Assembly: GCF_001404335.1 (NCBI RefSeq)
Contig: NZ_CYZU01000008.1
Coordinates: 67,449 to 131,448, forward strand
Origin: Faecalicatena contorta
GTDB lineage: Bacteria > Bacillota > Clostridia > Lachnospirales > Lachnospiraceae
DNA length: 64,000 nt
Direction: 5' to 3'
Under the pieces are notes generated by a model. It was not told the origin of the DNA, did no database searches, and saw only the letters and a list, made by a program, of their open reading frames with translations. Below, piece by piece: positions 17,514-26,475 of this stretch. Every line of letters begins with the position of its first letter. The first letter of the stretch is position 1. Position numbers and translations under genes: made by a program.

Positions 17514-17843
17514 ATGGAAAACCGAAAGAGAAATATACAGATGAAGTTTTACGTTACGGAAGAAGAAAAGCGGCTGATCGACGAGAAGATGAAGCAGCTT
17601 CCCATAAAGCAGTATGGGGCATACTTCCGTAAAATGGCGATAGACGGGTATATTCTTGTCGTTGACCGAAGCGACACAAAAGCATATATCCGGGAACTGC
17701 AAGCGGTGAGCCGGAACATCAACCAAATTGCAAAACGCGCCAATGCGACGGGGACGGTTTACAGGCAGGATATAGAGGACATTAAAAAGGCGGTGGACGA
17801 GATATGGCGGTTACAAAGACGCACCCTATTAAATCAACCTTAA
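17514..17843 (+). CDS. mobC: MobC-type relaxosome protein of element C
   Basis: A 109-residue protein with the MobC features: MKFYVTEEEKRLIDEKM, then AYFRKMAIDGYILVVD and VSRNINQIAKRANATG. It should bind oriT, just upstream, and assist the relaxase. The last 40 bases overlap the relaxase start. It is related in plan but not closely in sequence to the MobC proteins of A and B. Confidence 0.88.
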   Translation: MENRKRNIQMKFYVTEEEKRLIDEKMKQLPIKQYGAYFRKMAIDGYILVVDRSDTKAYIRELQAVSRNINQIAKRANATGTVYRQDIEDIKKAVDEIWRLQRRTLLNQP

Positions 17844-19138
17844 AGGCTGCGATAGACTATATCTTAAATCCCGAAAAGACAGACGGGAAGCTGCTTGCGT
17901 CCTCTTTCGGCTGCGGGCTGGAAACCGCCGATATTGAGTTTGCATGGACGCGGGAAGCTGCCGGAGATCGCGGCACACATTTAGGGCGGCACTTGATACA
18001 ATCCTTTGCGGTGGGAGAAACCACACCGGAAGAAGCGCACAAAATCGGCATGGAACTTGCCGGGGCGGTATTAGGCGGCAAGTATGAGTTTGTTTTGACA
18101 ACTCACGTCGATAAAGACCATCTGCATAATCACTTGATTTTCAACGCGGTTAGCTTCGTTGACTACAAAAAGTACCATTCCAACAAGCAAAGCTATCACT
18201 TTATCCGGCGCACCAGCGACAGGATATGTAAAGAGCATGGGCTATCCGTCGTCGTACCGGGACAGGACAAGGGAAAAAGCTATGCAGAATACACCGCCGA
18301 AAAGCAAGGGACAAGCTACAAAGCAAAGCTGAAAACGGCGATAGATACTCTCATTCCCCAAGTGAAAGATTTTGACGAACTGCTGCGCCGCTTGCAGGAA
18401 ATGGGGTATGAAATCAAACAGGGCAAATACATTTCCTTTCGCGCTGCCGGACAGGAACGGTTTACCCGCACAAAGACGCTCGGCGCGGCCTATACGGAAG
18501 AAGCGATAAAGGAGCGTATCAAGGGCGTGTATGTTGCCAAAACAAAAACGCTGCGGGAAGATAAGAAAATCCGGCTTGTCGTCGATCTTGAAAACAGTAT
18601 CAAAGCCCAACAGTCGGCGGGCTATGAACGGTGGGCAAAAATCCATAATCTGAAACAGGCTGCTAAAAGCATGAACTTCCTAACCGAAAACAAGATTGAG
18701 TATTATAGCGAACTTGAAAGCAAGATAGCCGATATTATGACCGCTCATGACGCGGCGGCAAAGGCGGTTAAGGAAGTGGAACAGCGTATGTCTGATTTGT
18801 CGCTGCTTATCAAGCACACCACCACATACCGACAGTTAAAACCGATTTACGATGAATACCGAAAATCGCCGGACAAGGAAAAGTATCTGCGGGGGCATGA
18901 AAGCGAAATTATCCTGTTTGAAGCTGCGGCAAGGGCATTAAAGGAAATGCAGATAAAGAAGCTGCCCGATCTCGCCGCGCTGCGCAAGGAGTATAGAAGC
19001 TTAAACGACAGGAAAACCAAATTGTATGAAGATTATCGGCAAGCCAAGAAGCAAATGCAGGAATACGGCGTTGTCAAAAAGAACGTCGATAGTATTCTTT
19101 ACCCGTCCCAAAGCAGGGCGCGGGAGCAGGAGCGATAA
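17804..19138 (+). CDS. Relaxase of element C (MOBP-type)
   Basis: A 444-residue relaxase. The three-histidine metal motif is in THVDKDHLHNHLIFNAV near residues 98-114; a tyrosine in AIDYILNPEKT near residue 18 is the likely nucleophile. The C-terminal half is helical and basic. It is of the type in Tn1549-like ICEs and stands behind mobC and the oriT-like region. It would deliver the nicked strand of C to VirD4, which is at present split by element D. Confidence 0.9.
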   Translation: MAVTKTHPIKSTLKAAIDYILNPEKTDGKLLASSFGCGLETADIEFAWTREAAGDRGTHLGRHLIQSFAVGETTPEEAHKIGMELAGAVLGGKYEFVLTTHVDKDHLHNHLIFNAVSFVDYKKYHSNKQSYHFIRRTSDRICKEHGLSVVVPGQDKGKSYAEYTAEKQGTSYKAKLKTAIDTLIPQVKDFDELLRRLQEMGYEIKQGKYISFRAAGQERFTRTKTLGAAYTEEAIKERIKGVYVAKTKTLREDKKIRLVVDLENSIKAQQSAGYERWAKIHNLKQAAKSMNFLTENKIEYYSELESKIADIMTAHDAAAKAVKEVEQRMSDLSLLIKHTTTYRQLKPIYDEYRKSPDKEKYLRGHESEIILFEAAARALKEMQIKKLPDLAALRKEYRSLNDRKTKLYEDYRQAKKQMQEYGVVKKNVDSILYPSQSRAREQER

Positions 19139-19249
19139 GGCGCAAAACATGGGGTGGCAAGTGGAATGTTAAGGGCTGAAAACGCCTGTGTTTCTGCGGC
19201 TTCCAGCGCATGAAAACGACATAGACGATAAAGTATATTCAAACCCGCA

Positions 19250-19274
19250 AAAACGGCTTTCTAATTGTCCACGC
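19250..19274. repeat. 25-bp repeat, inverted copy at 60496-60520
   Basis: The complement of GCGTGGACAATTAGAAAGCC plus GTTTT lies here, between the relaxase end and the terminator at 19289; a perfect 25-bp copy in the other orientation lies upstream of the replication gene at 60470. Both are inside element C. The stretch 19139-19288 has no gene. Confidence 0.7.
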
Positions 19275-19288
19275 AAGGACAAAAAAAG

Positions 19289-19330
19289 AACAGGGGCGCG
19301 GTGCCGGAAATCGGCAACCGCGCCCCTGTT
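19289..19330 (-). terminator. Terminator of the long ICE operon
   Basis: Minus strand AACAGGGGCGCGGT pairs with ACCGCGCCCCTGTT, with inner GCC/GGC pairing, followed by CTTTTTTT. It closes the leftward operon that ends with the TTRAP gene and may also stop rightward reading from the relaxase. Confidence 0.85.
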
Positions 19331-19339
19331 CTCTATGGG

Positions 19340-19549
19340 CTATTCCTCGTCGGTCAAGATAAACTCCCTTTCGGAAAACTCGCTGTCCGTCATGGCTTGC
19401 AGCTTGTTCACCGCTGCGGCGGCAAGCTGGCGCATATCCTCGTCCATGTAGGGCATGGCGGCAAGGATATTTTCAAGCGTTGTTTCCCGGCTGTCCTCGG
19501 CGTAGATCGCAACAATGTTTTCTTCCTCAATGGTAAAGCGGGTATTCAT
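19340..19549 (-). CDS. Transposon-transfer assisting protein (TTRAP family)
   Basis: A 69-residue acidic protein: MNTRFTIEEENIVAIYAEDS, LENILAAMPYMDEDMRQLA. This matches the TTRAP family found next to transfer genes on clostridial conjugative transposons. It is the last gene of the leftward operon, four bases after the antirestriction fusion. The molecular role of the family is unknown. Confidence 0.75.
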   Translation of the reverse strand: MNTRFTIEEENIVAIYAEDSRETTLENILAAMPYMDEDMRQLAAAAVNKLQAMTDSEFSEREFILTDEE

Positions 19550-19553
19550 GCTA

Positions 19554-22500
19554 TCAAACCTCCAAATCCTTTTTATGCTCTTTCTGTTTATCTTTCGGCT
19601 GCTGCGCCGCCTGTTTCTTGTATTCGTCCAGCTTCTTCAAAATGGACGGTTTTTTCTGCGGCTGTTCCCGTTTCTCGGCTTTTACCGCTTTTGCAAGGTC
19701 GGTAACGGAAATCGCTTCCCCCGCCTTTGCCCGCTGCTCAAAATCTGCAACGGTGGGCGTTTGCGGCGTATTGTTGATAAGCCCGTCAAAATTGTTGTCG
19801 TTCTGCTCTATGGTGTCCTCGACGTGCTTTAAGGGATTATCCCGCTGCGGCTGCTCGGCGGCTATGGCATAAGCCTGTGTGCCATTCCCCATAATGAGAT
19901 ACTTCCCGTCCTCCGACGCATGGTGAAAACCAAATCCCGCCGCTTCGATCTGTTCACGGCTCATATCGGTAATATGAAAATTGCCCCTCGGCGTTCTAAC
20001 GGTTTCACCCGTCAAAAGGCTGTCGGGGGTCGCTTCCGGCTGCTGCTTTTCAAGCTGCCCGTCCTTGTAGGAATATCCTTGCGCCGCGATTGCTTCAAGG
20101 GTCTTGCCCGTAACGTCGCCATAAATCCGCTTGTCTGCGTCAACCAGCATTTGCAAAGTGTCTTGTACGGTGTCGGACAAGGCTTGCTGCTGTTCGGGCG
20201 GCAGCTTGTCAAATACGGGGGTCTGCTGCTCCTGCAAAAACTCCGGCACTTGCTGAAAACCGATACTGTCTACATAGTGGGCGGTGTCCTCGTCGTTCTG
20301 ATGAAGCACAACAATGTCGGAAACGGAAAGGCTATGCCCCTTAAAGTCGGCGGGGTGGTCGATATTAAACCTTTCCCAAATGTCGCCCAGCGTCATATCC
20401 TTTGTAAGCGGTGCAGTATAGACGAGTTCATAATTTACCCGGTCAATGGTAAGTCCAGCCGCTTGCAGACGGTCATAAGGCTCAAAGCGCAAGTCCCTTG
20501 TTTCGTCCCCGCGCTTTAACTGATAAATGGAAAAGGTATCGCCCTGCTCCTGCTCGGCTTGCCGCTGCTGCTGCAACTCGGTAAAATGCCCCTCAATCTC
20601 GGTAATGAGTTCCTTTGCGGTGGTCTGTATTGTTTCAAGGGACGCTTTTAACTCGGTCATTTCCTTGCCGCTGCTCCAACCAGCCACATAGCCGAAAGAG
20701 TAATCGGAAGTATCAAGGCCGAAATGCTGGCAAACCGTATAAGCGACGCTTTCCGCTTCTACCTCGCAGGTATGGCGGTCAACGCGGTTTTGCTGCTCCG
20801 GCGGGGCGTTTAAGTCTACGTCGTGCAGCTTCGCATGGGCGATTTCGTGAATGGCGGTCTTTACCGCCTGTAATTCACTCACGCCCTCTTTGATTGCAAT
20901 ACGCTTGTCGGTCAAACTGAAATACCCATTTGCGCCGTTTGTGATCTGCTCAAATGCAATCGGGACGGGGGACGCTTTTTCAAGGGCGGCGAAAAAATCC
21001 TCGTACTGCTCCACATCGGCAAGCAGCGGTTTAACGGAAAGGTCGGGAAACTCCTTGCCCTCGGTCTGCGAAATATCAAAGACGGTTATAACCTTAAAGG
21101 CGGGGACGGTGATTTCCTTTTCTTCCTTTACCACTTTTCCCTCGCGGTCAAGCATGGGCTTTCTCGTTTCGGGGTCGATTTTATCAACCAGCTTTTTCAC
21201 CTTGTAGGGCGCGGGGGCAAAGATTTTAATGCCTTTCTCGCCTTTCTTTACATGGCGGTCAAACTCCTTTTCCCATTGACGGAAGCCCATTACCAAATTG
21301 CCGCCCTGCATAGCAATTAGGATAGTGTTATTCAAACTATAATCATGGAACTTTGACATAGCGGTTAGAAACTCTTTGTAGCGGTCGCTGTCAAAAATCG
21401 CCTGTACGCCCTGTTCCAAACGCGCGGTGATCTCCTTTACCTTTTCGGCGGGCTTTTCGGAAGTAAGGATAATGGGGACGACGGGGCGGGGCTGCTGCGG
21501 CTCTGCGGCCTGTGCGTCTGCTTGCTGCGTTTCGGCTGCGTCCATATAGGCTTTGTCCTGTTCGCCGCGCTCCGGCTGCGGGTAACTCATAATGCGGTAT
21601 TCTTCCGGCACTTCGCGCCCCTCAAACTGCCGTTCCCACTCGTCGCCGCTTTCCACGATATAGCCGTACTCGGTAAACGCGCCTTTTTCCTGCGCGGCAG
21701 CGTTCCTGCCAAAAGTAGAAAGGTCAATGCCGCCTTTCCATTCTTCGGGCATTTGTACCATGCCGGATTGATTTAAGTAATAGTCGCCCAAATCGTGGTA
21801 GTTATGTACTTCGGGGATATGGACGTAAAAATCCACGTTGTAGGTGAAGTCAATTACCTGTCCAATATTTGCAAGCCCGTTTTTCTGCTGCAAAGCTGCG
21901 TTCAGCTTGCCAACCTCGGCGGGGTCAAGCTGTTCGAGCCGCGCCGCAAGAAAATTGAGTTCGTCCACGTCGGCGGCGCATACCATTTCATAAGGCAAGG
22001 CAATATGTTTCTCCGGGTCGTCGGAATAGCCGCGAATGGAAAAATCCTGCGGGTTGTCGGCGGTAATGCCGACGTTCCGCATAGCTTCGTGCAACTGCTC
22101 CTTTGTGGCGGGCATATCCAACCAATAGCCGCCGGGGTCGCCCGCGTCAAAGCGGCTGCGGTTGCCTATCATAATAGAAAACTGTTCGCTCATGTGTTCA
22201 CGCTCCTTTTCCTGCCCGGTATTTTCGGGGATAGCTGCCGCCTGTTGCTGCTGCGGGGGTTCTTCGCCCTCTATGGTGTAGTCCGGCATGAGCATACCGT
22301 TTACTTTGAAATAGTCGGCGTACTCCTGCGGGATAGGCGGGGAGATTTCCGTAAACAAGCGGTCATACGCTTTGATACGCCCATTCAGATACTTTTCCAT
22401 AGCTGCCTTGTCGGTGAAAACCTTTCTATCTTGTCCGGCAATCTTCGCTTGGGTTCTGCTTGGGCTGTTGGTGCGCACGCTCCATGTAAGCGTCCATGAA

Positions 22501-22901
22501 TACGGGATAGATTTCTGCGCTTCTTTGTCGTAGCGGGTATTCTCGTAAATGTAGTAATTCATCTGATATACCCGATTGCTGCGAATATGGCGGTTATGCT
22601 CGGTGGTCTGCCACTCGTTAGCGGTGTGCTGGACGTGCGGCGTTCTCACATATTCAAGTGTTTTATCCAGCAAAAGCGTTCTTCCCGCCTGTTCTTCCCA
22701 TGCGGCGGCGCGTTCTTTAAGGTCGTCAAAAATCGCCTGTTCTGCCGCCGCGCTTTCGCTGCGCATGGAAAGTAGCTGCGCAATCGGCAAGGAAGCATAA
22801 GGGGCAATCTCCCTGTCCTTTGCTTCAAAATATATCCGGCGTTCTATCCGCATGGTTTCGGCGGCTTCTAATTTGTCATGGTCGTATGAGGAATACGGCA
22901 T
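19554..22901 (-). CDS. Giant antirestriction fusion: ArdA-like, ArdC-like with zinc-protease motif, YodL and DUF4316-like parts
   Basis: A 1115-residue protein. Residues about 1-220 are a DUF3849-like N-terminus. Residues about 240-440 read as ArdA (FSIMIGNRSRFDAGDPGGYWLDMPATKEQL, HDLGDYYL, YGYIVESGDEWE), a DNA mimic that blocks type I restriction. Residues about 470-560 match the ArdC/LtrC N-terminal ssDNA-binding domain (YSLNNTILIAMQGG, FRQWEKEF), followed by HEIAHAKLHD, an HExxH zinc-protease motif. A YodL-like part (IYQLKRGDETRDLRFEPYDRL) and a DUF4316-like lysine-rich tail end it. Such parts are often separate genes. It should protect entering DNA during conjugation. There is no sign of a frameshift. 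Confidence 0.8.
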   Translation of the reverse strand: MPYSSYDHDKLEAAETMRIERRIYFEAKDREIAPYASLPIAQLLSMRSESAAAEQAIFDDLKERAAAWEEQAGRTLLLDKTLEYVRTPHVQHTANEWQTTEHNRHIRSNRVYQMNYYIYENTRYDKEAQKSIPYSWTLTWSVRTNSPSRTQAKIAGQDRKVFTDKAAMEKYLNGRIKAYDRLFTEISPPIPQEYADYFKVNGMLMPDYTIEGEEPPQQQQAAAIPENTGQEKEREHMSEQFSIMIGNRSRFDAGDPGGYWLDMPATKEQLHEAMRNVGITADNPQDFSIRGYSDDPEKHIALPYEMVCAADVDELNFLAARLEQLDPAEVGKLNAALQQKNGLANIGQVIDFTYNVDFYVHIPEVHNYHDLGDYYLNQSGMVQMPEEWKGGIDLSTFGRNAAAQEKGAFTEYGYIVESGDEWERQFEGREVPEEYRIMSYPQPERGEQDKAYMDAAETQQADAQAAEPQQPRPVVPIILTSEKPAEKVKEITARLEQGVQAIFDSDRYKEFLTAMSKFHDYSLNNTILIAMQGGNLVMGFRQWEKEFDRHVKKGEKGIKIFAPAPYKVKKLVDKIDPETRKPMLDREGKVVKEEKEITVPAFKVITVFDISQTEGKEFPDLSVKPLLADVEQYEDFFAALEKASPVPIAFEQITNGANGYFSLTDKRIAIKEGVSELQAVKTAIHEIAHAKLHDVDLNAPPEQQNRVDRHTCEVEAESVAYTVCQHFGLDTSDYSFGYVAGWSSGKEMTELKASLETIQTTAKELITEIEGHFTELQQQRQAEQEQGDTFSIYQLKRGDETRDLRFEPYDRLQAAGLTIDRVNYELVYTAPLTKDMTLGDIWERFNIDHPADFKGHSLSVSDIVVLHQNDEDTAHYVDSIGFQQVPEFLQEQQTPVFDKLPPEQQQALSDTVQDTLQMLVDADKRIYGDVTGKTLEAIAAQGYSYKDGQLEKQQPEATPDSLLTGETVRTPRGNFHITDMSREQIEAAGFGFHHASEDGKYLIMGNGTQAYAIAAEQPQRDNPLKHVEDTIEQNDNNFDGLINNTPQTPTVADFEQRAKAGEAISVTDLAKAVKAEKREQPQKKPSILKKLDEYKKQAAQQPKDKQKEHKKDLEV

Positions 22902-22930
22902 ATTCTTTCATCACGTCCTTTCTCGGTCAT

Positions 22931-23028
22931 ATAAGGGTTTGGGACTATCCCAACAAGCAAAATGCCCGCGCTCTCTATGGGAAGCGCGGGCATTTCTCGC
23001 AAACGGGTACTCGTTTGCTGTGCTTGCT
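22931..23028. repeat. Inverted second copy of the oriT-like repeat, with extra hairpin
   Basis: 22998-23028 is the exact complement of 17430-17460 (31 bp); 22931-22957 is the complement of 17468-17494 with one mismatch. Here the two blocks are separated by about 40 bp containing AATGCCCGCGCT...AGCGCGGGCATT, absent from copy 1. It stands 30 bp upstream of the antirestriction gene, just after the stop of the Cys-rich gene. Confidence 0.85.
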
Positions 23029-23395
23029 ATGTAGTTGTTTTTATCCGTAAACGCCTGTTTCTCTCGCTTTGGGCTTTCTGTCTGCGGCGTATCTTTGCCG
23101 CGCAATCGGGGCAGTATTTCGCCCGGTTGCTGCCCGCCGCAAACGTGCTGCCGCATACCGCGCAACGCTTCAAATCGGTTTCCCCGCTGCGGGTGATCTG
23201 TTCGCAAAGCTGCCTGTCGGCGGGTAATACCGCTTCGCGGAAATAGCGGCATAGCAGCGAATAGCTGATACTCTGCACACAAACGCAAGTTTCCCCGTCG
23301 TCCAGCAGCAGACAATTCCCGCAATCGTTGTTTGCACAAGCGGCGCGGGTCATTTTCTTTACGGCGCGGTATTGCTTTTCATCAAGCCTTATCAT
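23027..23395 (-). CDS. Cysteine-rich VLP domain protein
   Basis: A 122-residue protein with two cysteine clusters: CANNDCGNCLLLDDGETCVCVQ near residues 20-42, and CAVCGSTFAAGSNRAKYCPDC near 77-97. The second is a zinc-ribbon of the kind named for CTn elements (Cys_rich_VLP). It overlaps topB by 4 bp. Element D has a homologue (48746-49144) in its own mobilization region. Probably a DNA- or RNA-binding accessory; no function shown. Confidence 0.8.
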   Translation of the reverse strand: MIRLDEKQYRAVKKMTRAACANNDCGNCLLLDDGETCVCVQSISYSLLCRYFREAVLPADRQLCEQITRSGETDLKRCAVCGSTFAAGSNRAKYCPDCAAKIRRRQKAQSERNRRLRIKTTT

Positions 23396-25467
23396 TTTCG
23401 GTTCTGCTCGACGCGGAAGTTTACATACTTGCCGCCTGTGTCGGCAAGCAGCACAACTCCGTCAAAGGTCTTTCCCGTCTTGGTCGAGTACATACCTTTG
23501 ATTTTTACCTTTCCGTCTTTCAAAAGGGCGGCGGCAATCGCCTTTGTGAAAGCCTTTTTGCGCTGCTCAAAAAAGCGGTCATTCTTCCACATCACAAAGC
23601 TGCAAGCCCTGTCGGAGCAGTAAAAGTTTTTCTTGCCCTCGTAAACCGCCGCGCCGCAACGGGGGCAAGTGCCGATTGCTTCCCGCTGCGGGGTAAACAG
23701 CTTCGCTTTATCCTCGGAAATCGCGGAATAGGTCTTGACAAGCCCCGCTGTCATTTCCTCAATCCCGCGCATGAAGTCGGCGGGGCTGTCGCTGCCCTTT
23801 GCAATCCCGGTAAGGCGCGTTTCCCATTCTGCCGTAAGCTGCGGGGACGTAAGGCTGTCGGGCAGAATAGCGACAAGGTTATACCCGTCCTTTGTGGGGA
23901 TTAGCTTTTTGCCCTTGCGCTCGGCAAAGCCCGCGCTAATGAGTTTTTCAATGATACCCGCCCGCGTCGCGGTGGTGCCTAACCCTTTGCGCTCCGCGTC
24001 CTCCGGCGTGTCCTCCTTTCCCGCACTCTCCATAGCCGAAAGTAACGTATCTTCGGTAAATGCCTTTGGGGGCTGCGTGTAACGTTCGGAGATCTCCGCT
24101 GCCGGATTGTCAAAGGTCTGCCCCTCGGCAAGCGGGGGTAAAACCGCTTCCGGCTCTGCGTCCTCGTCCTGTTCCCCGGACGCGGCGCGGGATAGTCTTT
24201 CAATCTCGCGCCAACCCTCGCAAAGCGTCGTCCTGCCCTTTGCGGTAAAGGTATAGCCGCCGCAAGTGAAAACCGCCGTAACCGCTTCATACTCATAGGG
24301 CGCGGCAACGGCGCAAAGCAGTTTTGCGCACACAAGGGTCATTAGCTTTTTCTCACTTTCGGCAAGGGAAGAAAAGCCCGTTTTCACAAACTCCGCTGTC
24401 GGCAAAATGGCGTGATGGTCGGTTACTTTGCTGTTGTCGCAAATCCTCGCAAGGTCGGCTTGCAGCTTCACGCCCTGCATAAAGGGGAGAGCAGCGCAAA
24501 GGCCGGTGATAAGTTCCTTTGTGCTGCCCTCCATATCGGAAGTGATATATTTGCTGTCGGTGCGGGGATAGGTCAAAAGCCGTTTTTCATAAAGGGCTTG
24601 CGCATAGTCAAGGGTCTGTTTCGCCGTAAACCCATACAAACGGTTTGCTTCCCGCTGCAAGGCGGTGAGGTCAAACAGTTTCGGCGGGGCTGCGGTCTTT
24701 TTCTCTTTTTTAAGGGAAGTACAAACGGCCTGCGATTTCTCGCAAGCCGCTTTCATCTGCCGCGCCGCCGCTTCGTCGTCCTGCCTTTCGGAAAGGGCGG
24801 CAACGCCGCCAACGTCCAGCCGGACGACATGATATTTCTCTTTCTTAAAGCTGCTGATTGCATAGTCGCGGTTTACCAGCATAGCAAGGGTGGGCGTTTG
24901 CACTCTGCCGACATTCAATGTTTTATGGTAGAGGATAGAGAAAAGGCGGGTCGCGTTAATGCCAATGAGCCAATCGGCCTTTGCTCTGCAAAGCGCGGAT
25001 TGATAGAGGTTGTCATAGCCGCGCCCGTCTTTGAGATTTGAAAAGCCCTCGCGGATTGCACTTGCTTCCATGCTGCTAATCCAAAGGCGGGAAAAGGGCT
25101 TTTTGCAATTCGCCTGTTCATAGACAAAGCGGAAAATGAGTTCCCCCTCGCGCCCGCTGTCGCAAGCATTGATAATCTCGGTAACGTCGCTGCGGTGCAT
25201 AAGGTCTTTGAGAATGGAAAACTGCTGCTCCTTGCCGCTGGCAACAATAAACTGCCACTCCTGCGGGACAATGGGAAGATCGTCGTACTTCCATTTACGG
25301 AATTGTTCATTGTAGGTCGCCGCGTCTGCAAGGCTAATCAAATGCCCGATACACCACGACACAAGGTAGCCGCCGCCCTCAAAATATCCGCTGCGCTTTT
25401 CATTCGCGCCCATAACGGCGGCAATCGCCGCCCCGACGCTCGGTTTTTCTGCAATTACAAGTTTCAT
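23392..25467 (-). CDS. topB: DNA topoisomerase III
   Basis: A 691-residue type IA topoisomerase. The TOPRIM part (MKLVIAEKPSVGAAIAAVMG ... ACDSGREGELIFR) is at residues 1-130, the motif NVGRVQTPTLAMLV near 190, and the active-site tyrosine in LTYPRTDSKY near 310. A C-terminal zinc ribbon (CPRCGAAVYEGKKNFYCSD) follows. TopB is a standard gene of Tn1549/CTn-like ICEs and may resolve intermediates of transfer or replication. It overlaps both neighbours by 4 bp, in the leftward operon. Confidence 0.93.
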   Translation of the reverse strand: MKLVIAEKPSVGAAIAAVMGANEKRSGYFEGGGYLVSWCIGHLISLADAATYNEQFRKWKYDDLPIVPQEWQFIVASGKEQQFSILKDLMHRSDVTEIINACDSGREGELIFRFVYEQANCKKPFSRLWISSMEASAIREGFSNLKDGRGYDNLYQSALCRAKADWLIGINATRLFSILYHKTLNVGRVQTPTLAMLVNRDYAISSFKKEKYHVVRLDVGGVAALSERQDDEAAARQMKAACEKSQAVCTSLKKEKKTAAPPKLFDLTALQREANRLYGFTAKQTLDYAQALYEKRLLTYPRTDSKYITSDMEGSTKELITGLCAALPFMQGVKLQADLARICDNSKVTDHHAILPTAEFVKTGFSSLAESEKKLMTLVCAKLLCAVAAPYEYEAVTAVFTCGGYTFTAKGRTTLCEGWREIERLSRAASGEQDEDAEPEAVLPPLAEGQTFDNPAAEISERYTQPPKAFTEDTLLSAMESAGKEDTPEDAERKGLGTTATRAGIIEKLISAGFAERKGKKLIPTKDGYNLVAILPDSLTSPQLTAEWETRLTGIAKGSDSPADFMRGIEEMTAGLVKTYSAISEDKAKLFTPQREAIGTCPRCGAAVYEGKKNFYCSDRACSFVMWKNDRFFEQRKKAFTKAIAAALLKDGKVKIKGMYSTKTGKTFDGVVLLADTGGKYVNFRVEQNRK

Positions 25468-26213
25468 AGATTATCGTCCTCCTGCTCGGTCTGTTCGGTT
25501 TCGACTACTTCCGTTTCCTCGTCGTCCTCGTCAAAATCAAGGTCGTCAAGGCTGCTGCTGCCTTTCGCCGCGTCCTTTTTGGGCTTCAAAATCTTAAAGT
25601 AGTAGAACGCGCCGCCGCCCGCTGCGGCAACAAGCAGCACGACAAGCAGAATACCCATGCCGCCGCCTTTTTCTTCTTCCGGCGGCTGCTCGGTTTCTTC
25701 CGGCTCCGGCTCGGCTTCCACACCCGCGCACTCGCTCATGTTGACGCTGCAAACCGGGCAAGCGGTGTTGACGCTTCCGGCAACGCATTTATCGGTGCAG
25801 CTACAAACGGGGGCTTCGGTCTGCCCGTCCTCCATAAGGGCGGTTAAATCCGCTTCGTCCACTTGGTTAAGGAAATGGACGGTATTTTCCCCGTCCTCGG
25901 CGCGGTCAATGATGATGTAAAAATAGTTGCCACTTTTGGTAACGACGGTGATAAACTGCTTGTCGCCGGACGCTTCACCCGTTATATCGTCCACAAGGGA
26001 CATATTCCCGTCCGGGGTAAGGGGCTGCGGCTCATAGCCGCCCGTCGTTTCTTCCGGCTCGGTTTCCGGCGCGGGGGTTTCCTCGGTTACGGGGGTAGGC
26101 GTGTCGTCGCTTTCATCGCCACCGCCCGCATAAGCGGTAACAGAAAAGCCGCACATGATAACCAGTGCGGCAAGCAATACGGTAAACTTTCGGATTATCT
26201 TTTTATTCTTCAT
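25464..26213 (-). CDS. DUF4366-type exported membrane protein of the transfer region
   Basis: A 249-residue protein begun at ATG 26213. A signal peptide (RKFTVLLAALVIMCGFSVTAYAGG) is followed by an acidic, proline- and threonine-rich stretch, a folded part (ITVVTKSGNYFYIIIDRAEDG) with paired cysteines, a transmembrane segment (MGILLVVLLVAAAGGGAFYYF) near residue 195, and an acidic cytoplasmic tail. Such CD1107-like proteins accompany VirB4 in clostridial ICEs and are probably part of the cell-surface side of the secretion system. Confidence 0.82.
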   Translation of the reverse strand: MKNKKIIRKFTVLLAALVIMCGFSVTAYAGGGDESDDTPTPVTEETPAPETEPEETTGGYEPQPLTPDGNMSLVDDITGEASGDKQFITVVTKSGNYFYIIIDRAEDGENTVHFLNQVDEADLTALMEDGQTEAPVCSCTDKCVAGSVNTACPVCSVNMSECAGVEAEPEPEETEQPPEEEKGGGMGILLVVLLVAAAGGGAFYYFKILKPKKDAAKGSSSLDDLDFDEDDEETEVVETEQTEQEDDNL

Positions 26214-26469
26214 TGTCGTTGTCCTCCTGTTCGGCGGGGTAAGTGGCTTCCGGCTGCGGCAAGGTGATTTCGCCGCTGGCGTAAGCGGAGAGGAACGCGG
26301 CAAGCTGCGTCCCGTCAAGGTGTACCGCCTTTACCATTTGCACGATCTGCGCGTTTTCTTCCTCGACTTTCTGCGCTTCAAGGTCTTTCAGCTTCTTTTG
26401 CTGTTCAAGGATTTTTGCCCTCGTTTTCTCAATATCCCTTTCGATACGGTCAAGTTTCGTGTTCGCCAT
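26203..26469 (-). CDS. DUF4315 family coiled-coil protein
   Basis: An 88-residue protein (MANTKLDRIERDIEKTRAKI) made mostly of one coiled coil with a short C-terminal tail. The second in-frame ATG (26469) is used because the GGAG site is nine bases from it. DUF4315 proteins occur between the C40 peptidase and DUF4366 genes in CTn-type ICEs. It overlaps the next gene by 11 bp. Function unknown. Confidence 0.78.
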   Translation of the reverse strand: MANTKLDRIERDIEKTRAKILEQQKKLKDLEAQKVEEENAQIVQMVKAVHLDGTQLAAFLSAYASGEITLPQPEATYPAEQEDNDNEE

Positions 26470-26475
26470 AGTCAT

